Notes under the pieces: model-generated | The model's database searches: none | Told to the model about the DNA's origin: nothing | What the model saw: the letters and a program-made list of their open reading frames with translations, nothing else | NCBI GenBank assembly: GCA_963545565.1 | Contig: CAUUJV010000010.1 | Span: 1-60,422, forward strand | Source of the DNA: CAUUJV01 sp963545565 | GTDB taxonomy: Bacteria > Actinomycetota > Actinomycetes > Actinomycetales > Bifidobacteriaceae | Direction of reading: 5' to 3' | Length of the DNA: 60,422 nucleotides | Shown here: positions 17,290 to 25,913 of the stretch, one piece after another | Numbering within the stretch: position 1 is the first letter of the stretch | Layout of the letters: each line of letters begins with the position of its first letter | Translations under genes and position numbers: made by a program

Positions 17290-17450
17290 TTGCCTTTATA
17301 GTTAAAACCTGTAAACCACAGACCGTTGGTTGAACTGTTAGTCAGTTCAGTAAAGTTGCATGAATGCAATGCCACCGCAGGTTGAGAAGTAGAACACATA
17401 ATTGTGTGAGTATGCTCTGCCTGGGTGCAGGGCTTTTTATTGCTCTGATT
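17290..17450 (+). promoter_or_regulatory. Probable L10 leader upstream of rplJ
   Basis: The roughly 250-base untranslated stretch before rplJ holds conserved-looking elements: paired segments around 17310-17400 ending in CCGCAGGTTGAGAAG, then an attenuator-like hairpin at 17414. Ribosomal L10 leaders in many bacteria occupy this position and bind the L10(L12)4 complex to repress rplJL. The call rests on position and partial motif resemblance. Confidence 0.6.
17414..17438 (+). terminator. Attenuator-type hairpin in the rplJ leader
   Basis: GCTCTGC and GCAGGGC form a seven-pair stem (one wobble) with loop CTGGGT, followed immediately by TTTTT, 50 bases before the rplJ ATG. A terminator inside the leader fits conditional read-through. 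Confidence 0.65.
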
Positions 17451-17489
17451 GCTTTCTAGGAACACAGCGGTTCAATAGGAAGGAACGCC

Positions 17490-18011
17490 ATGAGAAGGCC
17501 CGAAAAGGCAGAGGCGATTGTACAGCTTACGGAGCAGTTCCGCGAAGCTGATGCCGTCATTCTCACTGAGTATCGTGGTCTGACTGTTCCACAGATCTCT
17601 GATCTGCGTGAAAAGCTCGGATTCGATACCAGCTATTCCGTGGCGAAGAACACGCTTGCACGTATTGCTGCTAAGGAAGCAGGAGTTGAAGGACTTGACG
17701 AGTTTCTCGCTGGCCCAACTGCTCTTACCTTCGTTAAGGGTGACTACGTTGAAGCCGCTAAGGTTTTGCGTGACTTCTCCAAGGAAAATAAACAGCTCAT
17801 CGTCAAGGGCGGTTTCGCAGACGGAACCATCTACGACGCTGAAGGTGTAAATAAGCTCGCAGACCTTGAGTCTCGCGAAGTCCTTCTTGCAAAGATGGCT
17901 GGCGCTCTCAAGGGCGCCATGTCCAAGGCCGCATATGCATTCGTTGCACTGCCAACCAAGGCAGTTCGCACGTTTGATGCACTTCGCGAAAAGCAAGAAA
18001 AGGCTGCCTGA
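17490..18011 (+). CDS. rplJ: 50S ribosomal protein L10
   Basis: L10 anchors the L7/L12 stalk on the 50S subunit, which recruits translation GTPases. The N-terminal RPEKAEAIVQLTEQFREAD and TEYRGLTVPQISDLREKL (about residues 25-45) and SVAKNTLARIAA (about 52) are classic L10; the C-terminal helices that bind L12 dimers follow at about 140-173. Length 173 is normal. Start ATG with GGAAGGAA site. Co-oriented with rplL 101 bases downstream. Confidence 0.97.
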   Translation: MRRPEKAEAIVQLTEQFREADAVILTEYRGLTVPQISDLREKLGFDTSYSVAKNTLARIAAKEAGVEGLDEFLAGPTALTFVKGDYVEAAKVLRDFSKENKQLIVKGGFADGTIYDAEGVNKLADLESREVLLAKMAGALKGAMSKAAYAFVALPTKAVRTFDALREKQEKAA

Positions 18012-18112
18012 TTCGTCACGGGTTCGTCCCGGCAAATCGCGTAATAAACATAAAAAACTTCGGCATCTACATAAGACTTAGACACAGATGCCATTATTGA
18101 AAGGAAGCCATT

Positions 18113-18493
18113 ATGGCTAAGCTTTCCGCAGATGAGCTCCTCGAAGCTTTCAAGGAAATGACACTTGTTGAACTCTCTGACTTCGTAAAGAAGTTCGAGG
18201 AAGAGTTCGATGTAGAAGCAGCAGCTCCAGTAGCAGCAGTAGCAGCTGTTCCAGGCGCAGCAGCTCCAGCAGAAGAAGAGAAGGACGAGTTTGACGTTGT
18301 TCTCACCGCTGTTGGTGACAAGAAGATCCAGGTAATCAAGGCTGTGCGTGCTCTCACTGGTCTTGGCCTCAAGGAAGCTAAGGATCTCGTAGACGGCGCT
18401 CCTAACAACGTCCTCGAAGGCGCAAAGAAGGAAGACGCAGAGAAGGCAAAGGCTGACCTCGAAGAAGCTGGCGCAACTGTAGAACTCAAGTAG
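18113..18493 (+). CDS. rplL: 50S ribosomal protein L7/L12
   Basis: Forms the flexible multimeric stalk that activates elongation factor GTPases. The protein has the N-terminal dimerisation domain (about 1-35), an Ala/Pro-rich hinge (about 38-55, visible as AAAPVAAVAAVPGAAAP) and the globular C-terminal domain with GLGLKEAKDLVDGAP (about 82-97). Length 126 is typical. A GAAAGGAAG site precedes the ATG. Second gene of the rplJL operon. Confidence 0.98.
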   Translation: MAKLSADELLEAFKEMTLVELSDFVKKFEEEFDVEAAAPVAAVAAVPGAAAPAEEEKDEFDVVLTAVGDKKIQVIKAVRALTGLGLKEAKDLVDGAPNNVLEGAKKEDAEKAKADLEEAGATVELK

Positions 18494-18513
18494 TTTCTCC
18501 TTTAAGGTTTACG

Positions 18514-18550
18514 ATTCCCTAGGGCTTGTGCTCTAGGGAATTTTTTATTT
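18514..18550 (+). terminator. Terminator after rplL
   Basis: Stem ATTCCCTAGGGC / GCTCTAGGGAAT with loop TTGT and a following T-tract (TTTTTATTT). Confidence 0.92.
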
Positions 18551-18688
18551 CCCAAATTTCCCAAAATCCTTAAAATATCTGAAATTTGCAGATTTTCTTC
18601 GAAAAACGAGTAAAACGTGCATCGTATAGCACCTTGTGCCACAATAAATAGTGGAGAATTGTCCGATTGTAGTGGAGGCCTCGAAGTC

Positions 18689-19786
18689 GTGAGTGAGAAT
18701 CAGAATGCTCGTCAACTGTGGTTAATCAAGGCGCATGGTGTTGATAACAAGCGAATTGAACCAGGGCAGACGGTTATTATTGGTCGAAAACCGCTGCGTG
18801 CAATTGAGGAGCCCGAAGGCATTATTCGCGTAGATATTGCAGATTCTACAAAGTCGATGTCGAAGCGTCATGCGCAGGTTGCTGTAGCCGATGATGGCAC
18901 AGCTTCTATTCAAGATCTCAACTCAACAAATGGTTCATACATTGTGGGAGAAAAAGGTGAGCTTACGCGAATTCCGGCAGGCGTACCCTTTGAAATTGAG
19001 AATTCTCCTATGCGATTTCAGTTTGGCGATGTTCCTGTAGATTTTGTTAGCGTTGATTCGCAGGATATCGAGGATCTTAATAAGTCGAAATCCGACAATC
19101 TTTTTGCTTATGCATCTGCTGTTGCAACTCAAGAAGCTGCTGGGGCATCTATGTCGGTTGATGACATTCTTGATTTACGTGCAGGTGAGCCGACGAGCAT
19201 GATCAGCACAGCAAACGTGAAATCTAAAATTGATGCACTTCACGACAAAGCTTTGAAGAATCCAGAGCTGATGGAAATCTCAGATGCATCAGAAACTACA
19301 TCAGAAGCAGTGTTGGGGAATGCAGCTGATTCATCTATGCCGGATGAAAATATTGCTTTAGAGCAAGAACCGCAAACTTTACCTCAAGAATCTACACGGG
19401 TAGAGGAAGAACAGTCGAAATACCAAGCTAAGCCACAGCAGCGCACCGATATCCACGATAACTTTGATCAAACTCAAGTGGGCGCTTTCAAACCTGTATT
19501 TGAAGCTGGATCTGTGTTTGATCGTCTTTCCCGCGGTGAATTTGATAAGAAGCAGGAAATCATTGAGGTGGGCGGATTTACTTCAGACGACGCAAAACGT
19601 ACACGTGATTTTGATGAGCAGTTTGAGATTGCTCGAATCGAGCAGCTTCTTCCATTCTTGGCAATGAATCCGTCTCTCTATGACGATATGTATGCGTGGC
19701 TTGAAGCCTTAGGGAATGCTGACGTTGATACAGCGCTTGCGCATAATGAGGGTTATAACGCTTGGAAGAATGGTCAAAAAAAGTGA
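18689..19786 (+). CDS. FHA-domain protein
   Basis: FHA domains bind phosphothreonine and so link a protein to Ser/Thr kinase signalling. The domain lies at about residues 5-105 with its hallmark positions: VIIGRKP, MSKRHAQV (the S-x-R-H core) and LNSTNGSYI. A long acidic, probably disordered linker follows, then a conserved-looking C-terminal segment (about 285-365) with SVFDRLSRGEFD and FDEQFEIARIEQLLPFLAMNP. The GTG at 18689 (365 residues) was chosen because TGGAGG is eleven bases upstream; the frame is open further back to 18617. The stop overlaps the start of the next gene by four bases (GTGA), so this protein and the giant protein downstream are probably made together and may interact. 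Confidence 0.85.
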   Translation: MSENQNARQLWLIKAHGVDNKRIEPGQTVIIGRKPLRAIEEPEGIIRVDIADSTKSMSKRHAQVAVADDGTASIQDLNSTNGSYIVGEKGELTRIPAGVPFEIENSPMRFQFGDVPVDFVSVDSQDIEDLNKSKSDNLFAYASAVATQEAAGASMSVDDILDLRAGEPTSMISTANVKSKIDALHDKALKNPELMEISDASETTSEAVLGNAADSSMPDENIALEQEPQTLPQESTRVEEEQSKYQAKPQQRTDIHDNFDQTQVGAFKPVFEAGSVFDRLSRGEFDKKQEIIEVGGFTSDDAKRTRDFDEQFEIARIEQLLPFLAMNPSLYDDMYAWLEALGNADVDTALAHNEGYNAWKNGQKK

Positions 19787-22700
19787 ATGAGACACAGTCC
19801 ACTTCTCACAAAAAATCCGAGAAAGTAGAACAGGCCATGACTGAAGAAACATCGAATACAGCTACTGCACGGGCTGAAATTTCACATCAAGCTAATCAAG
19901 TTGATGAAGCTCATGAAACTCGTGAAGTTTCCAGTGTTAGTGTTGGACTGCCTGCTGTTGAGTCTTGGCTCAAAGATTATAAAGCTCGCCATGGGTTGAC
20001 CCCAGTAGAAGACGTGAACAAGCTTGAATCTCGCCTCGATCTTACTCATGCTCATCCTTCGGGAATTGCACAGCTTTTCGCAAGTGGCCATGCTCATCTC
20101 AATTCGCTCTTCCGTGATAATGCCATGCTTCGTGCTGGGCAGAGGCAGCTAACTCGCGTGTTGGACGAGCAGATTGCTCGTGAGACGTCTGACGGAGCCT
20201 CAGTACTTTCTATGTGTGTTGGTATTGCTACATGGCCTGGAAATAATCATGTACCGCTTCTTCTATATCCAATTCGGGTAATTCGTGATGAAGAGGCGGA
20301 TAATTTAGCACGCTGTGAAATTCGTTTTGCTGGCCGCGCTCAACTGAATGAGTCTTTCGTCAGAATAATGCGCGATAAAGGCGTAAATATTGATATTGAC
20401 GAGTTGATGGATACCACCGAGTATGAAGGTGTAATGCCAGAAACTTCCACATTGTTTGCGCGCATTCGTGAACAAGTTGGCGGTACTCTTATTGATTTCT
20501 CTATTGAACGAGAAATTATTATTGGCAACTTCGTGCATTCCTCCACACTTATTACGCGTGATGCGCAAGCAGTTGTGGAACGTATGGAAAATGGCTTAAC
20601 AGGTAATCTTCTGCTTGATGCCATGAAAGGTGATACGTCGTCGATTAAGGTGATTGCATCCCAAAATATTCCAGCTCAAAGCGTTTTTGATGGTGATCCT
20701 CATGATGAACTAGAAATTGGGGACGTTGATAACACCACTCGTTATGCAGCTCATTTAGCAGCTAACGGCACTTCCGTGCTTCTCGATATTCCTTCTGCGG
20801 GGGATAGTGTTGAGCAGTCTGCTGCTGTGGCATCTCGCGCGGTGATGAGCGGAAAAACTGTACTGTACGTAGCGGGGTCTTCTGAACAAAAACGTAGTTT
20901 CATGCGCGAGTTGAAGAACTCTGATATTGATGGCCTAGCCCTTGATCTGACGAGCCCTGAGATGAAAAAATCTATAGATCGTCAGCTCATCAATGCCGTA
21001 GGATTCCAGCCAGGAACCGCTGTTTCGCACTTCGATCAGCTTGCTGATGAGCTTGTGGGCGTGCGAGCACGTTTAACTCGTTATCTTGGTGATTTACACG
21101 GAAAAAATGAGCAGTGGGGTGTTTCTGCATACGAAACAATCAATAATCTTGCTCGTATTTCAGCCTTGCCTAGCCATCCATCTACTCATGTTCGCTTGAA
21201 TGTTGATGTAGCACGGGCACTTGCTGGTCATGAGCAGGAGTGGAGTGAAAAATTAGTTCGCGCGGGCTTGGTGGGAGAGTATAGCATTGGGCCATCTGAC
21301 ACAGCATGGTATAAGGCTTCGCTCTACACTGAGGATGAGGCTGTTGATGCTTATCAGCGCGTGGTTCGATTACTTGAAAACACACTCCCTGCGACTCGTA
21401 ATCATATTAGTGAGACTGTGAAAACTTGTGGTTTCCCGATTCCGACTCATGCTCAGGAATGGGGTAAAGAAGTGCTGGTGCTCAAGAATCTTCGCCGTGT
21501 GCTCGACGTATTCCAGCCAACTATTTTTGAGCGAGATATTGCTTCCATGATCGAAGCAACAAAGTCTAAAGCACAGCGCAAGGCGGATGGGTCCACTATG
21601 GGATTCTGGGAGCGCCGTCGCCATATTAAAGAAGCAAAGAGTCTTCTGCGAGTGGGAGCTCATGTTGATAATTTGCATGAGGCTTTGATTGTTGTGTCAA
21701 AACAGTCAGACCAGTGGCATACTTTCGTACCGCGTGGTGGTTGGCCAGTTCTTCCAAATAAACTTGATGAGATTGTTGAAAATCAGGAAAGCCTAGAATC
21801 TGATTTAACTGCACTTAGTGCTGTTCTTGCGCCTACTCCTGAGGGTGGGGAGTTAACTGCTGTTGAGTTTGCTCAGCTGGAGCGTCGCTTGAAAAGGCTC
21901 TTTGACGATCATCGCTCTCTCGACACTCTTCCAGAACGCACTACTTTGGAACGTGAATTTGCGAATGCTGGTCTCTCTGGACTAACTGAGGATCTTCGCA
22001 ACAGGGGCATAGAGCCTGAGGCTGCTCCGGACGAATTACGTTTGGCGTGGTGGACTACCGTATTTGAGAGTATTGTGCATTCGTCGCCAATTATCTCCAA
22101 TCAAGATGGTTCTGTGCTTTCTGCAGCAACCGAGCGTTTTAATCAGGTTGATACTGAGCACGTTCGCAGTGTGGGCAGCATGATCAATCAGGAGATGATG
22201 AAGCGCTTATCTGAAATGCTTTTTGCTGATTCGCAAGAAGCTAATGAACTACACGCGGAGCTTGCATCATCGAGCTCACTAAGTTTGAGTCTTCTTCATA
22301 AAAGATATCCAGCTTTTATTAGTGCAGCGAAACCTATTATGGCATCAACAACGGCGGCACTCGCCTCAACGTATCCCGTTGAGCATGTTGCTGATATCGC
22401 GATTATCGATGCTTGTGCACACGTGCATCCGGCTGAATTACTAGGAATTATTGCACGAGTAAACACAGTTGTAGTTATTGCGCATAAGGAGACTATCTCT
22501 TCTGCAGGTCTGCAATCTCTACTTCCGTTCTTATTGCCTCTACGTGCATTAGAACGCCCAAGCCGCAGGGATCCGCGTTTGGCTCAGTTCTTACGCGAAA
22601 ATGGCTACGGCAATATGCCTATTGCTCTTTCTACTGCAAATAAGCGTGGCTCTGTTGAGTTTCATCGTGTAGCCGCAACTGGCGTGCCCTCCACAGTGTC

Positions 22701-23541
22701 AGGCATTGTTGAAACCAATAAGCAAGAAATTGAAGCGGTGGCTGATCTGATTGAAGAACGTGCACACAGTTTTACAATTGTTCCTGCTGCGTATCGTTTG
22801 ACAGTTATCTGTTTAACTGATGCTCATCGCCTACGCATTGGAGCAGAATTAAAGTCGCGCAGTTTGCGAGATGATACCTCTGCCAAGTTCATGCGGCATG
22901 CTCGTGTTATCACCATTAACGATGTTGGCGCAGCTGATTCTAATGATGTGATTATTACCATGGGCTTTGCTAAGACTTCTCATGGTCGGCTCATTCAACA
23001 GTTTGGTGCTTTGGAAACTCCGGGTGCGCACGGAATGCTCCTTGATGCTTTGGCGATGGGGCATAATCGGGTAGATATTGTCTCAAGCTTCAGCTCAGCA
23101 GACATGGATGATGAGCGTTTGCACCAGAGCGGGCCGCAGTTATTGAAGAAGCTTCTTTTTGCCTGTGAACATATAACAGATGACTTCCCTGAGCCGCAGG
23201 AACATAGTGAAGGAGCTGAGATTCTTCTCACCGATTTGGCTCAACGTATTCGTCAGCGTGGTTTGACCGTAGCTGTTAACTATGGGTATGACGATGGTGA
23301 ACAAATTCCGCTTGTTGTTGGTCTGCCAAATCGTCCATATGCTTTGGCCATTTGCACTGATGATGCACAGTTTATGAGCATCACTTCTACGCGTCAGCGT
23401 CACCGCTACACTGTAGAGAATCTGGAGCGTCTTGGCTGGTCTGTTATGCATGTGTGGAGTGTAGCTGCATTCGTCAACCCTGATAAAGAAGTTGATCGCA
23501 TTGTGGCTTACCTTGCTCGCGTGTATGGTGAGACTCTTTAA
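19783..23541 (+). CDS. Giant helicase/nuclease-like protein with lost Walker motifs
   Basis: The 1252-residue product follows the layout of large superfamily 1 helicases with DUF4011-type N-termini and a Vsr-like C-terminal domain. The ATPase start (about 320-370) reads LLDIPSAGDSVEQSA where active relatives have GPPGTGKSQT, so the P-loop Gly-Lys-Ser is missing. The Walker B position (about 870-880) reads IIDACAH instead of DEAS. Later segments still resemble helicase core: VITMGFAKTSHGRLIQQFG and IVSSFSSADMDD (about 1050-1110). The C-terminal domain (about 1150-1245) keeps LERLGWSVMHVWSV, typical of these nucleases, but the catalytic region reads IPLVVGLP and ALAICTDD. GTG at 19783 overlaps the FHA stop; the TTG at 19762 is an alternative. 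Probably a catalytically dead scaffold; its function is unknown. Confidence 0.75.
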   Translation: MNETQSTSHKKSEKVEQAMTEETSNTATARAEISHQANQVDEAHETREVSSVSVGLPAVESWLKDYKARHGLTPVEDVNKLESRLDLTHAHPSGIAQLFASGHAHLNSLFRDNAMLRAGQRQLTRVLDEQIARETSDGASVLSMCVGIATWPGNNHVPLLLYPIRVIRDEEADNLARCEIRFAGRAQLNESFVRIMRDKGVNIDIDELMDTTEYEGVMPETSTLFARIREQVGGTLIDFSIEREIIIGNFVHSSTLITRDAQAVVERMENGLTGNLLLDAMKGDTSSIKVIASQNIPAQSVFDGDPHDELEIGDVDNTTRYAAHLAANGTSVLLDIPSAGDSVEQSAAVASRAVMSGKTVLYVAGSSEQKRSFMRELKNSDIDGLALDLTSPEMKKSIDRQLINAVGFQPGTAVSHFDQLADELVGVRARLTRYLGDLHGKNEQWGVSAYETINNLARISALPSHPSTHVRLNVDVARALAGHEQEWSEKLVRAGLVGEYSIGPSDTAWYKASLYTEDEAVDAYQRVVRLLENTLPATRNHISETVKTCGFPIPTHAQEWGKEVLVLKNLRRVLDVFQPTIFERDIASMIEATKSKAQRKADGSTMGFWERRRHIKEAKSLLRVGAHVDNLHEALIVVSKQSDQWHTFVPRGGWPVLPNKLDEIVENQESLESDLTALSAVLAPTPEGGELTAVEFAQLERRLKRLFDDHRSLDTLPERTTLEREFANAGLSGLTEDLRNRGIEPEAAPDELRLAWWTTVFESIVHSSPIISNQDGSVLSAATERFNQVDTEHVRSVGSMINQEMMKRLSEMLFADSQEANELHAELASSSSLSLSLLHKRYPAFISAAKPIMASTTAALASTYPVEHVADIAIIDACAHVHPAELLGIIARVNTVVVIAHKETISSAGLQSLLPFLLPLRALERPSRRDPRLAQFLRENGYGNMPIALSTANKRGSVEFHRVAATGVPSTVSGIVETNKQEIEAVADLIEERAHSFTIVPAAYRLTVICLTDAHRLRIGAELKSRSLRDDTSAKFMRHARVITINDVGAADSNDVIITMGFAKTSHGRLIQQFGALETPGAHGMLLDALAMGHNRVDIVSSFSSADMDDERLHQSGPQLLKKLLFACEHITDDFPEPQEHSEGAEILLTDLAQRIRQRGLTVAVNYGYDDGEQIPLVVGLPNRPYALAICTDDAQFMSITSTRQRHRYTVENLERLGWSVMHVWSVAAFVNPDKEVDRIVAYLARVYGETL

Positions 23542-23586
23542 AACTCCGATAACTTAAGGTTTCCTCAAATTTAGGGGTCCTTTCTT

Positions 23587-23772
23587 ATGAAGAAAAATAC
23601 TCGTGCTCATAAAAGGGCGGTTCGTCAAGGTACGGAATGGTTTGACGCTGACGGCGTGAAACTTGAGCCCTCTGACACATTTACACAGCAGCAGAAGGAC
23701 GCTGATGATAATCAACGTATTCTTTCTGAGCTGCCTCCTCACTGGGGAATTTTTGAGGAGAGAAGTTCATAA
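23587..23772 (+). CDS. Small hydrophilic protein of unknown function
   Basis: The 61-residue product starts with a basic patch (MKKNTRAHKRAVRQG) and contains EWFDADGVKLEP and LPPHWGIFEE, with no hydrophobic segment or Cys. AGGGGT lies before the ATG at modest spacing. It is 45 bases after the giant protein gene and co-oriented, so it may be the third gene of that unit. The well-formed composition argues for a real gene, but no family is recognised. Confidence 0.65.
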   Translation: MKKNTRAHKRAVRQGTEWFDADGVKLEPSDTFTQQQKDADDNQRILSELPPHWGIFEERSS

Positions 23773-23818
23773 GAGATATAAAAACCTGAATAGCAGTCTA
23801 GATAACAATTAAACGGTT

Positions 23819-24673
23819 TCAATCGGCACTCATTGCGATAATGGGTGCCGACTCGCTATTTTGCAGGACTCTTAACGCATCTTTTGCTGGTAGAGCGAGA
23901 GATATTTGCGATGTAGCACTATCTGCACTACTTGACAAGAAAGAGTGCACGCCAGACTGCTTCTTCGCATCAGGAATCTGAACAACGATTGCCTTTGCAG
24001 CGAGTATACATGATGTTTGATTGTCAGAGCATCCTTCAGAAGTCAGCAAAGAAATACGCTGACCTGTGTGCAGCATGGTTAGTGAACTAGCAAGTGAAAC
24101 TTCAATGGTCGTATACGATTGCGGAATTAAAACTGTCTCGTGTAATTCACTCGTCTGTAAAGTCGCTCCTGATGGAATATCAACTGCAGCAATCTTCCCT
24201 ACAATTTCTTGAGAATCTGTAAGAGTGCCCGAGGTAAGTGCACTACGAGGAATAGTTTGAGTATGAAAATCATCACTTGTTAGGGTCTGCCCGATTTTAA
24301 TGCGGTGAGTAGAAACAAAAATTGTGGATGTGCTTTGCAACGATGAGAAATACACAAGGCTTAAAAACACTAATGCTGCACCTACAAGAGGGACTGCTAT
24401 TTGCCGGAGTACATAACGCCGTCGCCGCGACTGAAGAGATTTATGGGGATCGGTGACAGGCGAAGAATTCCCAGAAAGAAAATCGTCAATAAAGGTGGAG
24501 ACGCTTCTGCTCTTCTTGTGCGCAGAATGGGAAGAACGAGTAAGACGTTTTGAATGCGCAGAATAATGCGCCGAACGGGATGAATTAGCCGACCGGTGTG
24601 ATTTGGCAGAACGCGTTAGTCGCGAATTTTGCGGTAAGCGTTGTGGCTGATGAGATAATGCGTGTGCTGACAT
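23819..24673 (-). CDS. Membrane-anchored SAF-domain protein
   Basis: The N-terminal ~95 residues are a Ser/His/Arg/Ala-rich basic cytoplasmic region, then one membrane helix (about residues 96-115) and an SAF domain (about 125-190) with IKIGQTLTSDDF and GKIAAVDIPSGATL, as in CpaB/RcpC pilus-assembly proteins and FlgA. The C-terminal 90 residues form a second, unrecognised extracytoplasmic domain. In several actinobacteria a SAF protein sits next to fmdB and mscL. The ATG at 24673 gives 284 residues; a GTG at 24712 is possible and neither has a strong ribosome binding site. It lies downstream of fmdB on the same strand. No other pilus genes are nearby, so a pilus role is not supported here. 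Confidence 0.78.
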   Translation of the reverse strand: MSAHALSHQPQRLPQNSRLTRSAKSHRSANSSRSAHYSAHSKRLTRSSHSAHKKSRSVSTFIDDFLSGNSSPVTDPHKSLQSRRRRYVLRQIAVPLVGAALVFLSLVYFSSLQSTSTIFVSTHRIKIGQTLTSDDFHTQTIPRSALTSGTLTDSQEIVGKIAAVDIPSGATLQTSELHETVLIPQSYTTIEVSLASSLTMLHTGQRISLLTSEGCSDNQTSCILAAKAIVVQIPDAKKQSGVHSFLSSSADSATSQISLALPAKDALRVLQNSESAPIIAMSAD

Positions 24674-24772
24674 GTATCTATCTGACCACAAGGAAGCAAA
24701 GAAAAACCACACTGCATAAGCAATGTGGTCAAATGTGGAAAAATTTAAGACTCAAGATTCAAGACTTTAGAT

Positions 24773-24976
24773 TTAAGATTTTGAGTTTGAAGAACCCGCA
24801 GATTTATCAGTTCTGTAGAAGCCACTGCCTTTAAAAGTTACTGGAACAGCTGAATAAACTTTGCGAACTTGGTGTTCACCGCAGCTGGGACAAATCTCAA
24901 TAGAATCATCCGAAAAAGATTGAATAGCAGTAAAATCGTATCCACAATTTTTGCAACGATAATGATAGGTAGGCAC
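24773..24976 (-). CDS. FmdB-family zinc ribbon protein
   Basis: The 67-residue protein begins MPTYHYRCKNCGYDF and has a second CPSCG at about residue 30, giving the Cys4 zinc ribbon of FmdB regulatory-type proteins. The C-terminus (FKGSGFYRTDKSAGSSNSKS) is the usual GFY..D ending followed by a Ser-rich tail. The GTG at 24976 was chosen because GGAGGAACT lies directly before it; a longer frame to 25147 overlaps the divergent gene. Mycobacterial members (Rv0991c type) are linked to redox-sensitive protein quality control, recalled from literature. Divergent from the acetyltransferase gene. Confidence 0.88.
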   Translation of the reverse strand: MPTYHYRCKNCGYDFTAIQSFSDDSIEICPSCGEHQVRKVYSAVPVTFKGSGFYRTDKSAGSSNSKS

Positions 24977-25128
24977 AGTTCCTCCGAAGTTTTTAACTCC
25001 TACATATCCTAGCCAGAGCATTGACAGAGCATCGGTACAGTATTGGTACAGCATAGACATCAATATTGGGTTATGAGGGAAATAATAGATTTTTGAGATT
25101 TTGCGGCTGCACGAAGTAGCATAAAAGT

Positions 25129-25848
25129 ATGTCGATTTTACGCTCACTTTTTGGTCTTGATGAGAAGCAGCCTATTGATAATTCCCGCTTTATTACTCCA
25201 CAGGCAATTACTATTCCGGAAAATGTGTTAGCGCTTGCCGATGATGGTCAAAACGTACCAAAGCTGATTTTACGGCCGATTATGGAGGGCGATGCCTCAC
25301 AATGGTTGAGCGTGCGAGGTCGTAATGCTGATTGGCTTCATCCGTGGGAGGCAGGAAATCCTTTGCCTCAGAAGCACCCACGTGCGCTTGGCTTTGTAGA
25401 ATGGGTTAAAACACTTCGCGAGGGAGAAGAGGCTGGAACTTCTCTTGTGATGGTCGTGATTTTTGATCAGAAAATCGTGGGGCAGATTTCACTAGGGGCT
25501 ATAAATTATGGTGCAATGCGCTCAGCGGTTGTGGGCTATTGGGTTGATGAGCGCTATGATGGGCGGGGATTTACTCCATGGGCTGTTGCAATGCTTGCAG
25601 ACTCGGCTTTTGAAGATTCCACGGGGCCGCGACTCCACCGTTTAGAAATCAACGTGCTGCCTGAGAATGAGAAATCGTTGCGTGTTGTTCATAAGCTTGG
25701 ACTCACTGATGAAGGTATTCGTTCAAAATATATGTTTGTGAATGGGCAATGGCGAGACCATCGTAGCTTTTCGTTGCTGAGTGATGACGTCCCCAATGGT
25801 TTATGTATGCGATATATCGGTAAAGATAAAAAATCTGTCAAATTATGA
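25129..25848 (+). CDS. GNAT acetyltransferase, RimJ/RimL type
   Basis: Likely transfers acetyl from acetyl-CoA to the N-terminal amine of a protein. The acetyltransferase domain covers about residues 45-220, with the QISLGAINYGAMRSAVVGYWVDERYDGRG-type core (split here by position: QISLGAI about 124, GYWVDERYDGRGF about 142), HRLEINVLPENEKS (about 178) and KLGLTDEG (about 193), all typical of RimJ/RimL proteins. Length 239 includes an N-terminal extension starting MSILRSLFGL. Followed 45-65 bases later by a membrane protein on the same strand, the same pairing (rimJ then Rv0996/glpR) known in mycobacteria and corynebacteria. Confidence 0.88.
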   Translation: MSILRSLFGLDEKQPIDNSRFITPQAITIPENVLALADDGQNVPKLILRPIMEGDASQWLSVRGRNADWLHPWEAGNPLPQKHPRALGFVEWVKTLREGEEAGTSLVMVVIFDQKIVGQISLGAINYGAMRSAVVGYWVDERYDGRGFTPWAVAMLADSAFEDSTGPRLHRLEINVLPENEKSLRVVHKLGLTDEGIRSKYMFVNGQWRDHRSFSLLSDDVPNGLCMRYIGKDKKSVKL

Positions 25849-25913
25849 GAAAATATCGCGACACGCCATAAAGACTTCACCAAATTACGCTTATGTCATT
25901 TATGGTGGAGTGT

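Noticed and set aside
19783..23541. Calling the giant protein an active helicase
   Set aside because: The P-loop Gly-Lys-Ser/Thr and the DEAS-type Walker B could not be found where the layout requires them.
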